A stretch of 64,000 nt of DNA from Reichenbachiella agarivorans (GTDB lineage: Bacteria; Bacteroidota; Bacteroidia; Cytophagales; Cyclobacteriaceae): positions 973,001 to 1,037,000 of the forward strand of contig NZ_CP106679.1 of the NCBI RefSeq assembly GCF_025502585.1, read 5' to 3'. The notes beneath the pieces are model-generated. The model made no database searches. It saw only the letters and a list, made by a program, of their open reading frames with translations, and was not told where the DNA came from. Below, piece after piece: positions 5,909 to 14,713 of the stretch. Each line of letters opens with the position of its first letter. The stretch's first letter is position 1. Both the position numbers and the translations under genes were made by a program.

Positions 5909-6668
5909 AAAATTCGCCCAAGAAGAATTGAAAAGATTGCTGGCGGAGACATCTTATGACATAGAAGTTTTAGCCTGTTTTGAGTCTATCGAAGAAACGG
6001 TAGAATGGTACGAAGAAAATGACGAACCAGATTTGATCTTTATGGACATACAGTTGTCCGACGGATTGAGTTTTGAGATATTTCAGCAAGCAGAAGTGAC
6101 CTGTCCCATTATTTTCACAACTGCTTTTGAAAACTACGCAATCAAGGCTTTCAAAGTCAATAGCATTGACTACCTACTCAAGCCTATCGAGAAGGACGAT
6201 CTAGAAGCTGCTATCAAAAAGTACGATGACCTAAAAAACAACGCACCCCATTCAGCCGAAGAAGGTACCGTTTCGTTGAGTGTCGATCAGGTACAGCAGT
6301 TGCTCAAGTTGTCGGACGATCAAAAGGATTACAAAAAGAGATTTATCATCAAGTCTGGTGATAGAATGAGACATGTGTCCGTAGAGGACATCGCCTATTT
6401 TTTCGCAGAGGACGATTACACCTATTTGGTAGCCAAAGAAAATGCTAAATTCATTATTTCCTTCAAGCTCGACGAATTGGTCAAAATGCTGGATCCCAAT
6501 GACTTTTTCCGTATCTCTAGGAAATACATCGTCAACATCCATTCGGTAAAATTGGTCAATAAATATTTCAACAGTAGACTAGAAGTAATTCTACAACCAG
6601 AGACCAAAGATCAAATTCTGATCAGTCGTGTGCGAGTCCCAGAGTTTTTGAACTGGCTGGAAAAGTAG
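5883..6668 (+). CDS. LytTR-family response regulator
   Basis: A 261-residue two-component regulator. The receiver domain (about 1-120) has acidic residues ED at 7-8, phospho-acceptor D55 in LIFMDIQLSDG, the TTAF switch residue and the conserved lysine in YLLKPIEKDD. A linker leads to a LytTR DNA-binding domain (about 155-260) with VEDIAYFFAEDDYTYLV and FFRISRKYIVNIHSV. LytTR domains bind two direct repeats of about 9 bp roughly two helical turns apart. The 21-bp spaced TTCACC repeats before the nearby sRNAs and secreted protein fit this well, making them the best candidate targets. A hairpin follows at 6713-6746. Confidence 0.95.
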   Translation: MKVLIIEDEKFAQEELKRLLAETSYDIEVLACFESIEETVEWYEENDEPDLIFMDIQLSDGLSFEIFQQAEVTCPIIFTTAFENYAIKAFKVNSIDYLLKPIEKDDLEAAIKKYDDLKNNAPHSAEEGTVSLSVDQVQQLLKLSDDQKDYKKRFIIKSGDRMRHVSVEDIAYFFAEDDYTYLVAKENAKFIISFKLDELVKMLDPNDFFRISRKYIVNIHSVKLVNKYFNSRLEVILQPETKDQILISRVRVPEFLNWLEK

Positions 6669-6712
6669 TCAGGTTTCGACTCCCATCATTCGTGGCTATA
6701 ATCATCGATGCA

Positions 6713-6746
6713 ACAAATGAGACCTTAGATTTGGGGTCTCATTTGT
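6713..6746 (+). terminator. Stem-loop after the response regulator
   Basis: ACAAATGAGACC (6713-6724) pairs perfectly with GGTCTCATTTGT (6735-6746). The stem is 12 bp, but no long T tract follows, so it may act as terminator or mRNA stabiliser. Confidence 0.55.
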
Positions 6747-6863
6747 CGTCATGCATCACTGCCTACAGTGTTTTTTGTCTTTCCTTCCTCTTTTACCTAG
6801 TTTCATACCTAGGGTTATCAATCGCCCGCTCATTTACATCTTGAATCCATCAACCATCTAGCT

Positions 6864-7565
6864 ATGCACAATCCAGATTTTAGTCATCTCAAAGCAATAT
6901 ACATCAACTGTACGTTGAAAAAATCTCCTGAAACCAGTCACACAGCTGGTCTCATGAAGGTCTCACAAACAATCATGAAAAATGAAGGCGTCACCATAGA
7001 TGAAGTCCGATTCATAGATCATGACGTAGCGAGTGGTGTGTACCCAGACATGACAGAGCATGGCTGGACAACAGACGAATGGCCACAGATTTTTGAGAGA
7101 ATCGACCAAGCAGATATCCTCATCATCGGCACACCCATATGGCTGGGCGAAAAATCATCTGTTGCACAAAAACTCATCGAACGACTATATGCCATGAGCG
7201 GCATGACCAATGACAGAGGACAATACCTGTATTATGGAAAAGTAGGCGGCTGCATCATCACAGGCAATGAAGATGGTATCAAACACTGCGCCATGGGGAT
7301 ATTGTATGCACTACAGCATATAGGATACTCTATTCCTCCACAGGCTGACTGTGGATGGATCGGTGAAGTAGGACCAGGCCCCAGCTATTTGGACAAAGAG
7401 TCTCATGCTAGCAGCAATGACTTTACAAATCGTAATACTACCTTCATGACCTACAATCTTTTGCACCTAGCCAAATCCCTCAAAGAACAAAATGGATACC
7501 CAAGCTATGGCAACTCTCGAAAAGATTGGGACAAGGGATCGAGATGGGGATTTGAAAAACCCTGA
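6864..7565 (+). CDS. Flavodoxin / NADPH-dependent FMN reductase-like protein
   Basis: A 233-residue flavodoxin-fold protein, probably an FMN-binding NAD(P)H oxidoreductase. The first strand IYINCTLKK is followed by the phosphate-binding segment SPETSHTAGL. ADILIIGTPIWLGEKSS (about 90-106) is the typical loop contacting the flavin ring. The following GKVGGCIITGNEDG and a C-terminal helix complete the fold. The family includes multimeric flavodoxins and FMN reductases; the substrate is unknown. It is a stand-alone gene convergent with the ABC permease gene. No signal peptide is visible, so a cytoplasmic location is likely. Confidence 0.85.
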   Translation: MHNPDFSHLKAIYINCTLKKSPETSHTAGLMKVSQTIMKNEGVTIDEVRFIDHDVASGVYPDMTEHGWTTDEWPQIFERIDQADILIIGTPIWLGEKSSVAQKLIERLYAMSGMTNDRGQYLYYGKVGGCIITGNEDGIKHCAMGILYALQHIGYSIPPQADCGWIGEVGPGPSYLDKESHASSNDFTNRNTTFMTYNLLHLAKSLKEQNGYPSYGNSRKDWDKGSRWGFEKP

Positions 7566-7626
7566 AGAATGACTCTTCTCTAATATTCCGTTTTTATTGA
7601 TGGCAGGATCAAAACGAATAGCACAC

Positions 7627-10182
7627 TCATGCTTCCTTCCTCAAGATCGTCAGTGGCAGCTCCTTGAGAACTGGGCGAATGTTGAATAATCCCATTACCA
7701 AAGTAGCAACAGTCACAGCTAGCAAAATGTATAAGGTCGCATCACCATCAAAGGAATAATCTGCTTTGAACAGACTCTCTGATAGTACCCAAGTCATCAA
7801 GTGAGCTGTGATGATCCCTGTCATGGCAGAGATAAACCCCAGCACGCTGTATTCAATGGTAATAATGGCGATGATTTGTCGGGCTTTGGCTCCAATCGTA
7901 CGCATCAGCACACTTTCTTTGACACGCTGCGACTTGCTCAGGACGATAGAGTTGATCAACACCAACAAACCTGTGATGACACTGATCAGCGCCATAAATC
8001 GAATTACAAAGGAAATTTTGGTCAGAACTTCTTCCACGGTTTTTAGAATCAATTCTAGGTCTATGATGGAGATGTTCGGAAAGTTTCTGACTATGGCCTG
8101 TTGAAACTTGGCAGAGACCTCATTGTTGTCCACTTTGGTCACTAGCACATGAAATTGCGGCGCTTGTTCGAGAACACCAGACGGAAAGAGAATAATGAAG
8201 TTGGTTTGTATCCGTCTCCAATCTATTTTTCGAAAGCTTCCGATGTAGGTTTTCATGACCGCTCCTTGTACGTTGAAGGTGATTTCATCTCCCAGTTTCC
8301 ATTTGCGTCCCTCTGCAAAACCTTCTGCCACAGAGACGAAAATACTGTCTTGATGATAGGGTTTTAATTCACCGTCGGTGATTGTCTCAGAGTCGATGAG
8401 CGAGTCTCTGAAAGTCACCCTGTATTCTCTATTGTAGACCCAATCTGGGATTTCCAAGGTAGAGTCTAGGCTAGCTTCCTTTTTAGAAATCCCATTGATC
8501 TCTAACAACCGCATAGTTACCACTGGTACACTCTGAACGACTGGGAGATCAAAGTTGGTAACGAGATTTTCCACCTCCTCAGTTTGGTGCGTCTGGATGT
8601 CAAAGAGTACCATATTAGGACGCTCCTCCCTACCAGCCATGGTGATTTGGTCGATCAGCACGTGCCTGGAGAAATACATGATGGAGATCAACATCGTACA
8701 CATCCCAATGGTGATGATGAGCAATCCCGTTTGGTTCTGTGGACGGTGAAGATTGGCTATCCCATGTCTCACAAGAAAATTCCACTTAGGAGAAACGATA
8801 GATTTGGCCAAATAAATTAAGCCTTTGGACAACACAAATAAAATCAAGAAAGTACCCAACAGCCCTCCCATGAAAATGCCTGCTTGCATCCATTCCTGAA
8901 TTTGGAGATAGGAGAACAAAAACAAGAAAAGTGTGATCACACCATACAAGACACTTTTTAAAATCAAATTGGTCTGACGTGATTCTTCCAATTGATACCC
9001 CGATCTAATCGAGCTGAGCGGCGAGACTTTCAGAATGGATAGGAGTGGCAAAAGAGAAAACAGTACGGTCACCACCAATCCAAGCAACAGACCTTCCAGC
9101 GCAATAATCCAGTAAAAATGTGTTTCGATTGAGAATGGAAGCACTTCCTCTACCAACTCAGGCAGGAAAAACTGTATGCTTGTCCCTATCCCTGTCCCTA
9201 CCAATGAGCCAAATGCTCCCATAAAGATGACTTGATAAAAATAGATAATGAAAGCATCTCGACCGCTCAAACCCAAACACCTGAGTATAGCCACGGAAGC
9301 GTTTTTCTCTTTGAGATAACTATACACAGCGCCTGCAACACCTATGCTGCCCAGTAGCAAAGCAATAAACGCCGACATATTCAAAAACACCGTTGTATTG
9401 TTAAAAGCCTCACTGGTGTTCTCTTTCCGCTTTTGCACCGTTTCGTATCTGAGTGACAACTCTTCAAACCTGTCTTCATACTGCTTGTCAAAAGCTTCTG
9501 TGTCTATTTCATCTGGTGTTTTATAGAAATACGAATAAGTAATGCGACTCCCTTTTTTGACTAATCCAGTTTGTTGTAGGTATTGATTTGGGATATAAAC
9601 GACTGGTGAAACGGAGGTGTTGATGCCACTTTGTCCAGGGATGTTCTGTAGCTTTCCTTGGATTTGAAAATTCAAATTTCCGATTTTGATGTCATCTCCT
9701 ATATCGACGTTGTACTGCAGCATCAATGTTTCATCCACCAATGCATACTGTCCAGATTTAAATGTTGAAGAAGCATGGGTTGGAACAGTTTCTATCTCAC
9801 CATAATAGGGGTATTTCCCTTCTAGACTTCTGATCTGAACCAGACGTGTCCCTCCTGTGCTAGGGAAGTAAACCATGGATACAAATCGTGTCTGAAAGGA
9901 TCGTTCGTCGCCCAGAGAATCTATCAATCCTGACTGCTCCTCAGTAAAAGGCTGCTGTGAGGACACTTCCAAATCTGCTCCAAGGAGAGACTTGGATTGT
10001 ATATTGATCTCGTCATTGAGATTTTCTTTGAACGAATTGATAGCTACCAGTGCTGCTATGCCAATAGTAATGGATAGTGTGAAGAGCAAGAGCTTACCTC
10101 GACTGCTGCGACTGTCTCGCCAAGCCATTTTGAGCAACCAGAGATGAGAGAATTTTCTTGAGTTTTTGGGTGTAGCTTCCAA
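7627..10182 (-). CDS. ABC transporter permease, FtsX-like (MacB/YbbP superfamily, duplicated core)
   Basis: An 851-residue membrane component of a type VII-like ABC system. One N-terminal membrane helix (LLLFTLSITIGIAALVAI) is followed by a large extracytoplasmic region, then an FtsX block with three helices (about 270-390), further helices around 415-460, a second large soluble region (about 500-730) and a final FtsX block (about 735-845). This YbbP-like architecture acts mechanically on the envelope or exports amphipathic substrates; the substrate is unknown. It begins 2 bp after the stop codon of the ATPase gene, so it is translated in the same operon, downstream of a membrane-bound LytTR regulator. 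Confidence 0.9.
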   Translation of the reverse strand: MEATPKNSRKFSHLWLLKMAWRDSRSSRGKLLLFTLSITIGIAALVAINSFKENLNDEINIQSKSLLGADLEVSSQQPFTEEQSGLIDSLGDERSFQTRFVSMVYFPSTGGTRLVQIRSLEGKYPYYGEIETVPTHASSTFKSGQYALVDETLMLQYNVDIGDDIKIGNLNFQIQGKLQNIPGQSGINTSVSPVVYIPNQYLQQTGLVKKGSRITYSYFYKTPDEIDTEAFDKQYEDRFEELSLRYETVQKRKENTSEAFNNTTVFLNMSAFIALLLGSIGVAGAVYSYLKEKNASVAILRCLGLSGRDAFIIYFYQVIFMGAFGSLVGTGIGTSIQFFLPELVEEVLPFSIETHFYWIIALEGLLLGLVVTVLFSLLPLLSILKVSPLSSIRSGYQLEESRQTNLILKSVLYGVITLFLFLFSYLQIQEWMQAGIFMGGLLGTFLILFVLSKGLIYLAKSIVSPKWNFLVRHGIANLHRPQNQTGLLIITIGMCTMLISIMYFSRHVLIDQITMAGREERPNMVLFDIQTHQTEEVENLVTNFDLPVVQSVPVVTMRLLEINGISKKEASLDSTLEIPDWVYNREYRVTFRDSLIDSETITDGELKPYHQDSIFVSVAEGFAEGRKWKLGDEITFNVQGAVMKTYIGSFRKIDWRRIQTNFIILFPSGVLEQAPQFHVLVTKVDNNEVSAKFQQAIVRNFPNISIIDLELILKTVEEVLTKISFVIRFMALISVITGLLVLINSIVLSKSQRVKESVLMRTIGAKARQIIAIITIEYSVLGFISAMTGIITAHLMTWVLSESLFKADYSFDGDATLYILLAVTVATLVMGLFNIRPVLKELPLTILRKEA

Positions 10183-10183
10183 C

Positions 10184-10879
10184 TTATGCTAGGGTTTTGC
10201 TGAGCATGTTTGATTCTAAGACTTTGCCGCCTTTGAGCCGGAGCAGGTGATCCGTTTTGTGAGCCAGTTCTATGTCATGGGTGACGAGGACAAGCGCCGT
10301 CCCTTTTTCTCGGTTCAGATCGAAGAGCAATTTTTCGATTTTCTCTCCAGTCTCTTCGTCCAAGTTACCCGTTGGCTCATCTGCAAATAGGATTTTGGGA
10401 CTGTTGGAGAATGCGCGAGCCAGCGCAATCCTCTGTTGCTCTCCACCTGACAACTGGGTAGGGTAGTGATTTTTGCGATTGGACAAGCCCACTTGGTCTA
10501 GCAGCTCCATTGATTTTTGTATCGCACCATTGTCTCCCAATAGCTCCAGAGGAATCATTATATTTTCTAGGGCAGTGAGTGTAGGGATGAGCTGAAAATT
10601 TTGAAACACAAAACCTACATTTTCATTTCTGATCTGTGCTTTTTGGTCTTCTGAGAGCAAACTTAGATCTTGGCCATTAATTGTCACACTGCCTTCGTCG
10701 ATCACATCCAAGCCAGCACATAGTCCAAGTAGCGTAGTTTTTCCACTACCAGACGGACCAACGATGGATAGTGATTTTCCTGATTCTAGTGCAAAATTGA
10801 TGTCGGAGAGTACCGTGAGTTTCTTTTGACCACTTTGATAGGATTTGGTGAGTTGGTTTACTTCCAGGATATACGACAT
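10184..10879 (-). CDS. ABC transporter ATP-binding protein (LolD/YbbA type)
   Basis: A 231-residue ATPase. Walker A is GPSGSGKTT, the Q loop lies in VFQNFQLIPTLTALEN, the signature is LSGGEQQRIALARA, Walker B is ILFADEPTGNLD and the switch histidine lies in LVTHDIE. These residues identify the LolD/MacB/YbbA subfamily that partners with FtsX-like permeases. Stop and start codons are adjacent to the permease gene. The LytTR gene ends 49 bp upstream on the same strand, so the three probably form one transcription unit. All catalytic motifs are intact. Confidence 0.95.
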   Translation of the reverse strand: MSYILEVNQLTKSYQSGQKKLTVLSDINFALESGKSLSIVGPSGSGKTTLLGLCAGLDVIDEGSVTINGQDLSLLSEDQKAQIRNENVGFVFQNFQLIPTLTALENIMIPLELLGDNGAIQKSMELLDQVGLSNRKNHYPTQLSGGEQQRIALARAFSNSPKILFADEPTGNLDEETGEKIEKLLFDLNREKGTALVLVTHDIELAHKTDHLLRLKGGKVLESNMLSKTLA

Positions 10880-10928
10880 AGAATATAGACTTAAGTCACA
10901 ATTTACGCAGGGAAGCCGAAATGGTTGG

Positions 10929-11675
10929 TTAGTTCAGGGATGAAAACACTTTTTGCTTGTAAGTCCTGCTGATGGGCAGAGTTTGATTGGCAATAGTAAT
11001 CTGCTCCTTGTTGAAAGAAGAGATGTGTAGTCTGTTGACCATAAATGATCGGTGGATTCTCACGAAAATCTGGGGCATTCGGTTTTCCAAGGAACTGATT
11101 TTCTCTTTAGTAATGATTTTTTCATTGAATAGATGAATCGTGACGTAATCACCGAGACTCTCAATGTACCGTATGTCTTCGAAAAACACCTGCCTATTGC
11201 TCCGATTTTCTTTGATGGTAATTGAGTCTATTTTTGATTTTTCTACCTCGTCTTGGTAGTAACTAATCGATTTTTGATTGTGGAAATAGAAACGAATCAG
11301 GCGAATGAAGGATAAGCCAAAGACCACGAAGTACAAAGTGATGGTAAGAATGGAGACATCTGTGGTGATTGGATTCATATTGGCATAATCATACTCTGCC
11401 AATAGGATGAATGCAGTTGTGATCACTAGCATTTCTAGATTGAGGGAAATGATGAGCAGATAAAAACTGTAGAGCACAAATTTGAAATATCTCCTAGCGA
11501 ACAAGTATTTCACGACTATGTAATAGTTAAAGAAATAGGCCGTGCCTACTATGACAGGCAGGAGTAGGCATACAAAGTAAAATGACTCGGAAAAGCTCTG
11601 GTACGATCTGCCAAATATCAACGTGAGCAATCCTGTGATCGTGATCCAAAACAAAATGTGTCCAACAATTTTCAT
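10929..11675 (-). CDS. Membrane-anchored LytTR transcription regulator (no receiver domain)
   Basis: A 248-residue one-component regulator. The N-terminal half has about four membrane helices (among them FWITITGLLTLIFG and FVCLLLPVIVGTAYFF). A short helical linker (YYQDEVEKSKIDS) follows, then a C-terminal LytTR DNA-binding domain (about 150-248) with FEDIRYIESLGDYVTIHL and VRIHRSFMVN. No phospho-acceptor domain exists, so the signal must come through the membrane part. It heads the ABC transporter operon and is divergent from the ExbB-like gene across 138 bp, making these two units its likely targets. Membrane-linked LytTR regulators are common in Bacteroidota; the ligand is unknown. Confidence 0.9.
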   Translation of the reverse strand: MKIVGHILFWITITGLLTLIFGRSYQSFSESFYFVCLLLPVIVGTAYFFNYYIVVKYLFARRYFKFVLYSFYLLIISLNLEMLVITTAFILLAEYDYANMNPITTDVSILTITLYFVVFGLSFIRLIRFYFHNQKSISYYQDEVEKSKIDSITIKENRSNRQVFFEDIRYIESLGDYVTIHLFNEKIITKEKISSLENRMPQIFVRIHRSFMVNRLHISSFNKEQITIANQTLPISRTYKQKVFSSLN

Positions 11676-11750
11676 GTTGCTAAAATGCCTAAAAAATAGG
11701 AATCTATAGGCTATAGTCGATGAGTTACCTATTTAGCGATGGATTCTACA

Positions 11751-11781
11751 TTGACTTGACAAAGGCTCAATTCTACCTTTG
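11751..11781 (+). promoter_or_regulatory. Bacteroidota-type promoter of the ExbB-like gene
   Basis: TTG at 11751-11753 and TACCTTTG at 11774-11781, an exact TAnnTTTG, with a 20-bp spacer. The start codon follows at 11814. The divergent LytTR gene starts 75 bp upstream of the TTG. Confidence 0.65.
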
Positions 11782-11813
11782 ATCTCAAATTATTTCACTT
11801 AAATTTAAAAATC

Positions 11814-12194
11814 ATGGTAGATTTATTTTACATGGGCGGGAGCCTATTTATGGGGATTCTTACTCTATTGCTTTTAGTTATTATAGTTGTGATGACAATA
11901 CAAGTTGTCGTGATGTTGAAACAGAAAGAAAGCTTTTCAATGGATCTTGGCATCATCAAGTCGATTGGTACGTTTGCAATGGTTTTTGGAGTACTTGGGC
12001 AGTTTATAGGATTGTATGCGGCGTTTCAGTCAATTGAAGTGGTGGGGCAAGTATCCCAAGCCTTGCTGGCAAGTGGATTGAAGGTCTCTTCGATTACAAG
12101 TATCTATGGTATACTCATTTTCTTGATCTCATATCTGCTGTGGTTTGGACTGAAAGCCTTGAAGGCCAATTTTCAGCAACCAACAGGAGTGTGA
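11814..12194 (+). CDS. Small MotA/TolQ/ExbB-like membrane protein
   Basis: A 126-residue integral membrane protein with three predicted helices: one near the N terminus (LFMGILTLLLLVIIVVMTIQ), one around residues 50-68 (IGTFAMVFGVLGQFIGLY) and one near 98-115 (SIYGILIFLISYLLWFGL). The order and the G-x-x-G-Q-F-x-G pattern resemble the last two helices of MotA/TolQ/ExbB proton channels, but it is only half their length. It has no ExbD-like partner here. Divergent placement next to the membrane LytTR regulator suggests co-regulation. Whether it conducts protons is unknown. Confidence 0.7.
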   Translation: MVDLFYMGGSLFMGILTLLLLVIIVVMTIQVVVMLKQKESFSMDLGIIKSIGTFAMVFGVLGQFIGLYAAFQSIEVVGQVSQALLASGLKVSSITSIYGILIFLISYLLWFGLKALKANFQQPTGV

Positions 12195-12203
12195 CAGCAC
12201 AAA

Positions 12204-12240
12204 AAAAGGTTGATGGACCTTATGCTCCATCAACCTTTTC
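12204..12240. terminator. Bidirectional terminator between ExbB-like gene and panD
   Basis: AAAGGTTGATGGA (12205-12217) pairs with TCCATCAACCTTT (12226-12238), flanked by A and T runs. It lies between convergent genes and can serve both. Confidence 0.85.
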
Positions 12241-12260
12241 AATCGTTATGTTTTTTCAGC

Positions 12261-12638
12261 TTACAAGAACCTGTTCAGTTCCACTGATTCTTCGAGGTAT
12301 TCTACGAAGTTGTTGTGCTGATCTAGTAGGATCACACTTGGAGTGATTTCCTCATTGGTCAGTTCATAGCCAATGATGATGATTTCCTCTCCTTTGCCAA
12401 TCAGATGCGATGCAGCACCATTCATACATATTTCTTTAGAGCCTCTTTCACCCTCGATGACATACGTTTCGAGTCTTGCCCCAGAGGTATTGCTCACGAT
12501 CTGAACCTTCTCGTTTTTTCGCAAGCCAACCATCTCGATAAAATCTTTATCGATCGTGATACTCCCTACATAATTAAGATTCGCCTCGGTAACTACCGCT
12601 TTGTGAATCTTAGATCTCATCATCCATCTCATACTCAA
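12261..12638 (-). CDS. panD: Aspartate 1-decarboxylase
   Basis: Pyruvoyl-dependent enzyme that makes beta-alanine from aspartate for pantothenate and coenzyme A. The precursor self-cleaves between Gly and Ser in YVGSITID (residues 25/26 of the longest form), giving the Ser-derived pyruvoyl group. Other family marks are the KIHKAVVT start, the GARLETY segment and NGAASHL. Length (125) is normal. Two in-frame ATGs lie close together at the start; the longest form is given. It is monocistronic. No PanM-like maturation factor is nearby. Confidence 0.93.
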   Translation of the reverse strand: MSMRWMMRSKIHKAVVTEANLNYVGSITIDKDFIEMVGLRKNEKVQIVSNTSGARLETYVIEGERGSKEICMNGAASHLIGKGEEIIIIGYELTNEEITPSVILLDQHNNFVEYLEESVELNRFL

Positions 12639-12779
12639 GTCGTTCTATCAGGTTTTGCACTTACGATTTGTTGCAATTATATGTTGTTTATGAACCGACA
12701 AAATTAAATATTAATTTATTTCAAATCATTTAGAATCTGAAAGAAAGATACACAATAGCTCAATCCTCCCTCCTATCGT

Positions 12780-14033
12780 CTATTTGACAACAGCCGAACT
12801 GGTGTATTCCTTCCAATCCAAGGTGTTTTTGATGCTTCGGCTGATGGGATAGATGCTCCAGAGGCAAATCAATCCAAGGAGAACAACTCTTGTTGTCTTA
12901 TGTTCGATGAGTGGTAACTTTTGACTCAACCAAACAAAAAGTAGGAGGATGACAGGGATGTAAATGATCGAAAGGTAACGTTCGAAATCAGACAAACCTC
13001 CAAATGTCATGTCAGGATGAATGATGGCAGAGTAGTCGATGAGATTGAGGAACAAAAAATAAACCCCCGATAAGATTAAAAGCGATTGAATTTCGAACTT
13101 GAATCGAGGTACTTTGAGCTGCTTACGAAATAGAATAACCAAAATCAGGGTGCCAAGTACATAATAGTGCCCAAGCTCGAATGTCAGAGAACTAGGGACG
13201 AACCAAGAGAAAAAGACATCTTGATAATAGCTGCGGTATAAGTTGCTGAAGAAGCTAGCATAGAGATTAGTCAAAAACATGCTGAATCCCCCGCCACTGG
13301 ATTGGTAGCGACTATACATCCAAACCAGTACTGGAAGACAAGCAAGCCCTCCATAAACAAAGCTGATAAGAAAGGATCTCAGCTTATAGCCACGGTCCAT
13401 GATGATCAACAGAGCAAAGCCAGGAATGATAAATAATCCTGCATAGCGTTGCAAACAGGACACGGCACTCAGGACAATCAAGAGTATCAGCCAACCCATT
13501 TTGTTTGTTTCGCGGTAGCGGAAGAAAACGATAATCTGAACGAGAAAAAGAAAGATGAAAATGGACTCGGACCACAAGAAATTGAACTGCATCAATACCG
13601 GGGTGGAAAACGCAATCCAGAGGGAAACCAACAACCTCAGTATGGGAGTATCAACCATACGAACAATCAGCAGATGACTCAGCCAAAACAACATAGCATA
13701 CACGACCAAATTGACGGCTCGATAATTATCTACATCTGCCACAAAGGAAAGAATCACAGGAAACATAGGCCCCCAATTCGAATACACTGAGCCATCTGCA
13801 TTGAGCAAAGTGCCTGAGTCGGCGAAACTTTGAGCAGCTGCCAAATATTGGTACGAATCAAAGGACATGTTCAGGTCATGACTGGAATAGTACAGCAGCA
13901 GAGCTGAGAGTATATAAATCAGCAAAGAAATGTAATGTATGAGCTTTGTGCTTTGATCCGTGGCAGCCAATTTCCCGTCTTTTAGTAAAAGCAAATGAAA
14001 AGGAATAACTTCGAATATTAATAAATTGAACAT
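12780..14033 (-). CDS. Multi-spanning glycosyltransferase-like membrane protein (ArnT/PMT-like)
   Basis: About 417 residues with some ten membrane helices and a first extracytoplasmic loop containing MSFDSYQYL. That loop, with its acidic residue, followed by the alternating helix pattern resembles GT-C transferases of the ArnT/PMT (glycosyltransferase 39-like) type, which use polyprenyl-phosphate sugars. I recognise no specific subfamily. The start is uncertain: the ATG at 14031-14033 overlaps the start codon of the divergent esterase, and a TTG at about 13970 would still keep the first membrane helix. Longer forms would run antisense through the esterase gene and are rejected. Confidence 0.7.
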   Translation of the reverse strand: MFNLLIFEVIPFHLLLLKDGKLAATDQSTKLIHYISLLIYILSALLLYYSSHDLNMSFDSYQYLAAAQSFADSGTLLNADGSVYSNWGPMFPVILSFVADVDNYRAVNLVVYAMLFWLSHLLIVRMVDTPILRLLVSLWIAFSTPVLMQFNFLWSESIFIFLFLVQIIVFFRYRETNKMGWLILLIVLSAVSCLQRYAGLFIIPGFALLIIMDRGYKLRSFLISFVYGGLACLPVLVWMYSRYQSSGGGFSMFLTNLYASFFSNLYRSYYQDVFFSWFVPSSLTFELGHYYVLGTLILVILFRKQLKVPRFKFEIQSLLILSGVYFLFLNLIDYSAIIHPDMTFGGLSDFERYLSIIYIPVILLLFVWLSQKLPLIEHKTTRVVLLGLICLWSIYPISRSIKNTLDWKEYTSSAVVK

Positions 14034-14703
14034 GAAACTTAACTTCATCATACTCATAGCACTGCTTGTGCTGGGGATCTCTTGTACGAGCAAAACAGAG
14101 AATACTACCGAAACCCAGACTCCTGTGGAAGAACGCAGCGAAGAGCTTACTAACCAAAAAACCATCCTCTTCTTTGGCAACAGCATCACAGCAGGCTACC
14201 AGTTGGATTTGACAGAGGCTTTTCCAGCCTTGATACAAGAGCGATTGGATTCCTTGGGATTGTCTTATCAGACTATCAATGCCGGCCTGAGTGGAGAGAC
14301 AACTGCCAGCGGTGATTCGCGAGTGAATTGGGTACTGAAAAACCCAGTAGATATTTTCGTTCTCGAACTCGGAGCAAACGATGGCCTCAGAGGGATCAGC
14401 ACCACCGAAACCCGCAAAAATCTGAAATCTATCATAGAGAAAGTACAAGCCAAATACCCCAAATGTAAAATCGTCCTAGCAGGAATGATGATCCCTCCCA
14501 ATATGGGCATTGCCTATAGCAAGGATTTTCAAACCATCTATCCAGAGTTGGCTGCAGAGTATGATCTGGCATTGATTCCTTTTATTTTGGAAGGAGTGGC
14601 TGGCATCAAAGAATTAAATTTGGAGGATGGGATTCATCCTACCGCAGAGGGGCATCAGATACTTGCTGACAATGTTTGGAAGATACTGCAGCCTTTGCTT
14701 TAA
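14032..14703 (+). CDS. SGNH/GDSL lipase-esterase, lipoprotein (TesA/arylesterase-like)
   Basis: A secreted lipoprotein of about 223 residues. The signal peptide MKLNFIILIALLVLGISC has a lipobox-like end, so Cys18 would be lipidated. The SGNH blocks are all present: FFGNSITAGYQLD (catalytic Ser), the glycine in INAGLSGETT, GANDGLRG (Asn) and DGIHPT (catalytic Asp and His) near the C terminus. Such TesA-like enzymes hydrolyse esters, thioesters or lysophospholipids. It lies 10 bp before the AgcS symporter gene, so the two are probably co-transcribed. Start chosen at ATG 14032 over the TTG two codons upstream. Confidence 0.92.
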   Translation: MKLNFIILIALLVLGISCTSKTENTTETQTPVEERSEELTNQKTILFFGNSITAGYQLDLTEAFPALIQERLDSLGLSYQTINAGLSGETTASGDSRVNWVLKNPVDIFVLELGANDGLRGISTTETRKNLKSIIEKVQAKYPKCKIVLAGMMIPPNMGIAYSKDFQTIYPELAAEYDLALIPFILEGVAGIKELNLEDGIHPTAEGHQILADNVWKILQPLL

Positions 14704-14713
14704 ACCCTTTTGA

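Noticed and set aside
11714-11741. CGATG direct repeats upstream of the ExbB-like gene as a second LytTR site
   Set aside because: The half-sites are short and 19 bp apart, and they do not resemble the TTCACC motif; too weak to claim.
13876-14448. 190-codon minus-strand open frame
   Set aside because: It overlaps the SGNH esterase and the membrane-protein gene in another frame and has no recognisable domain.
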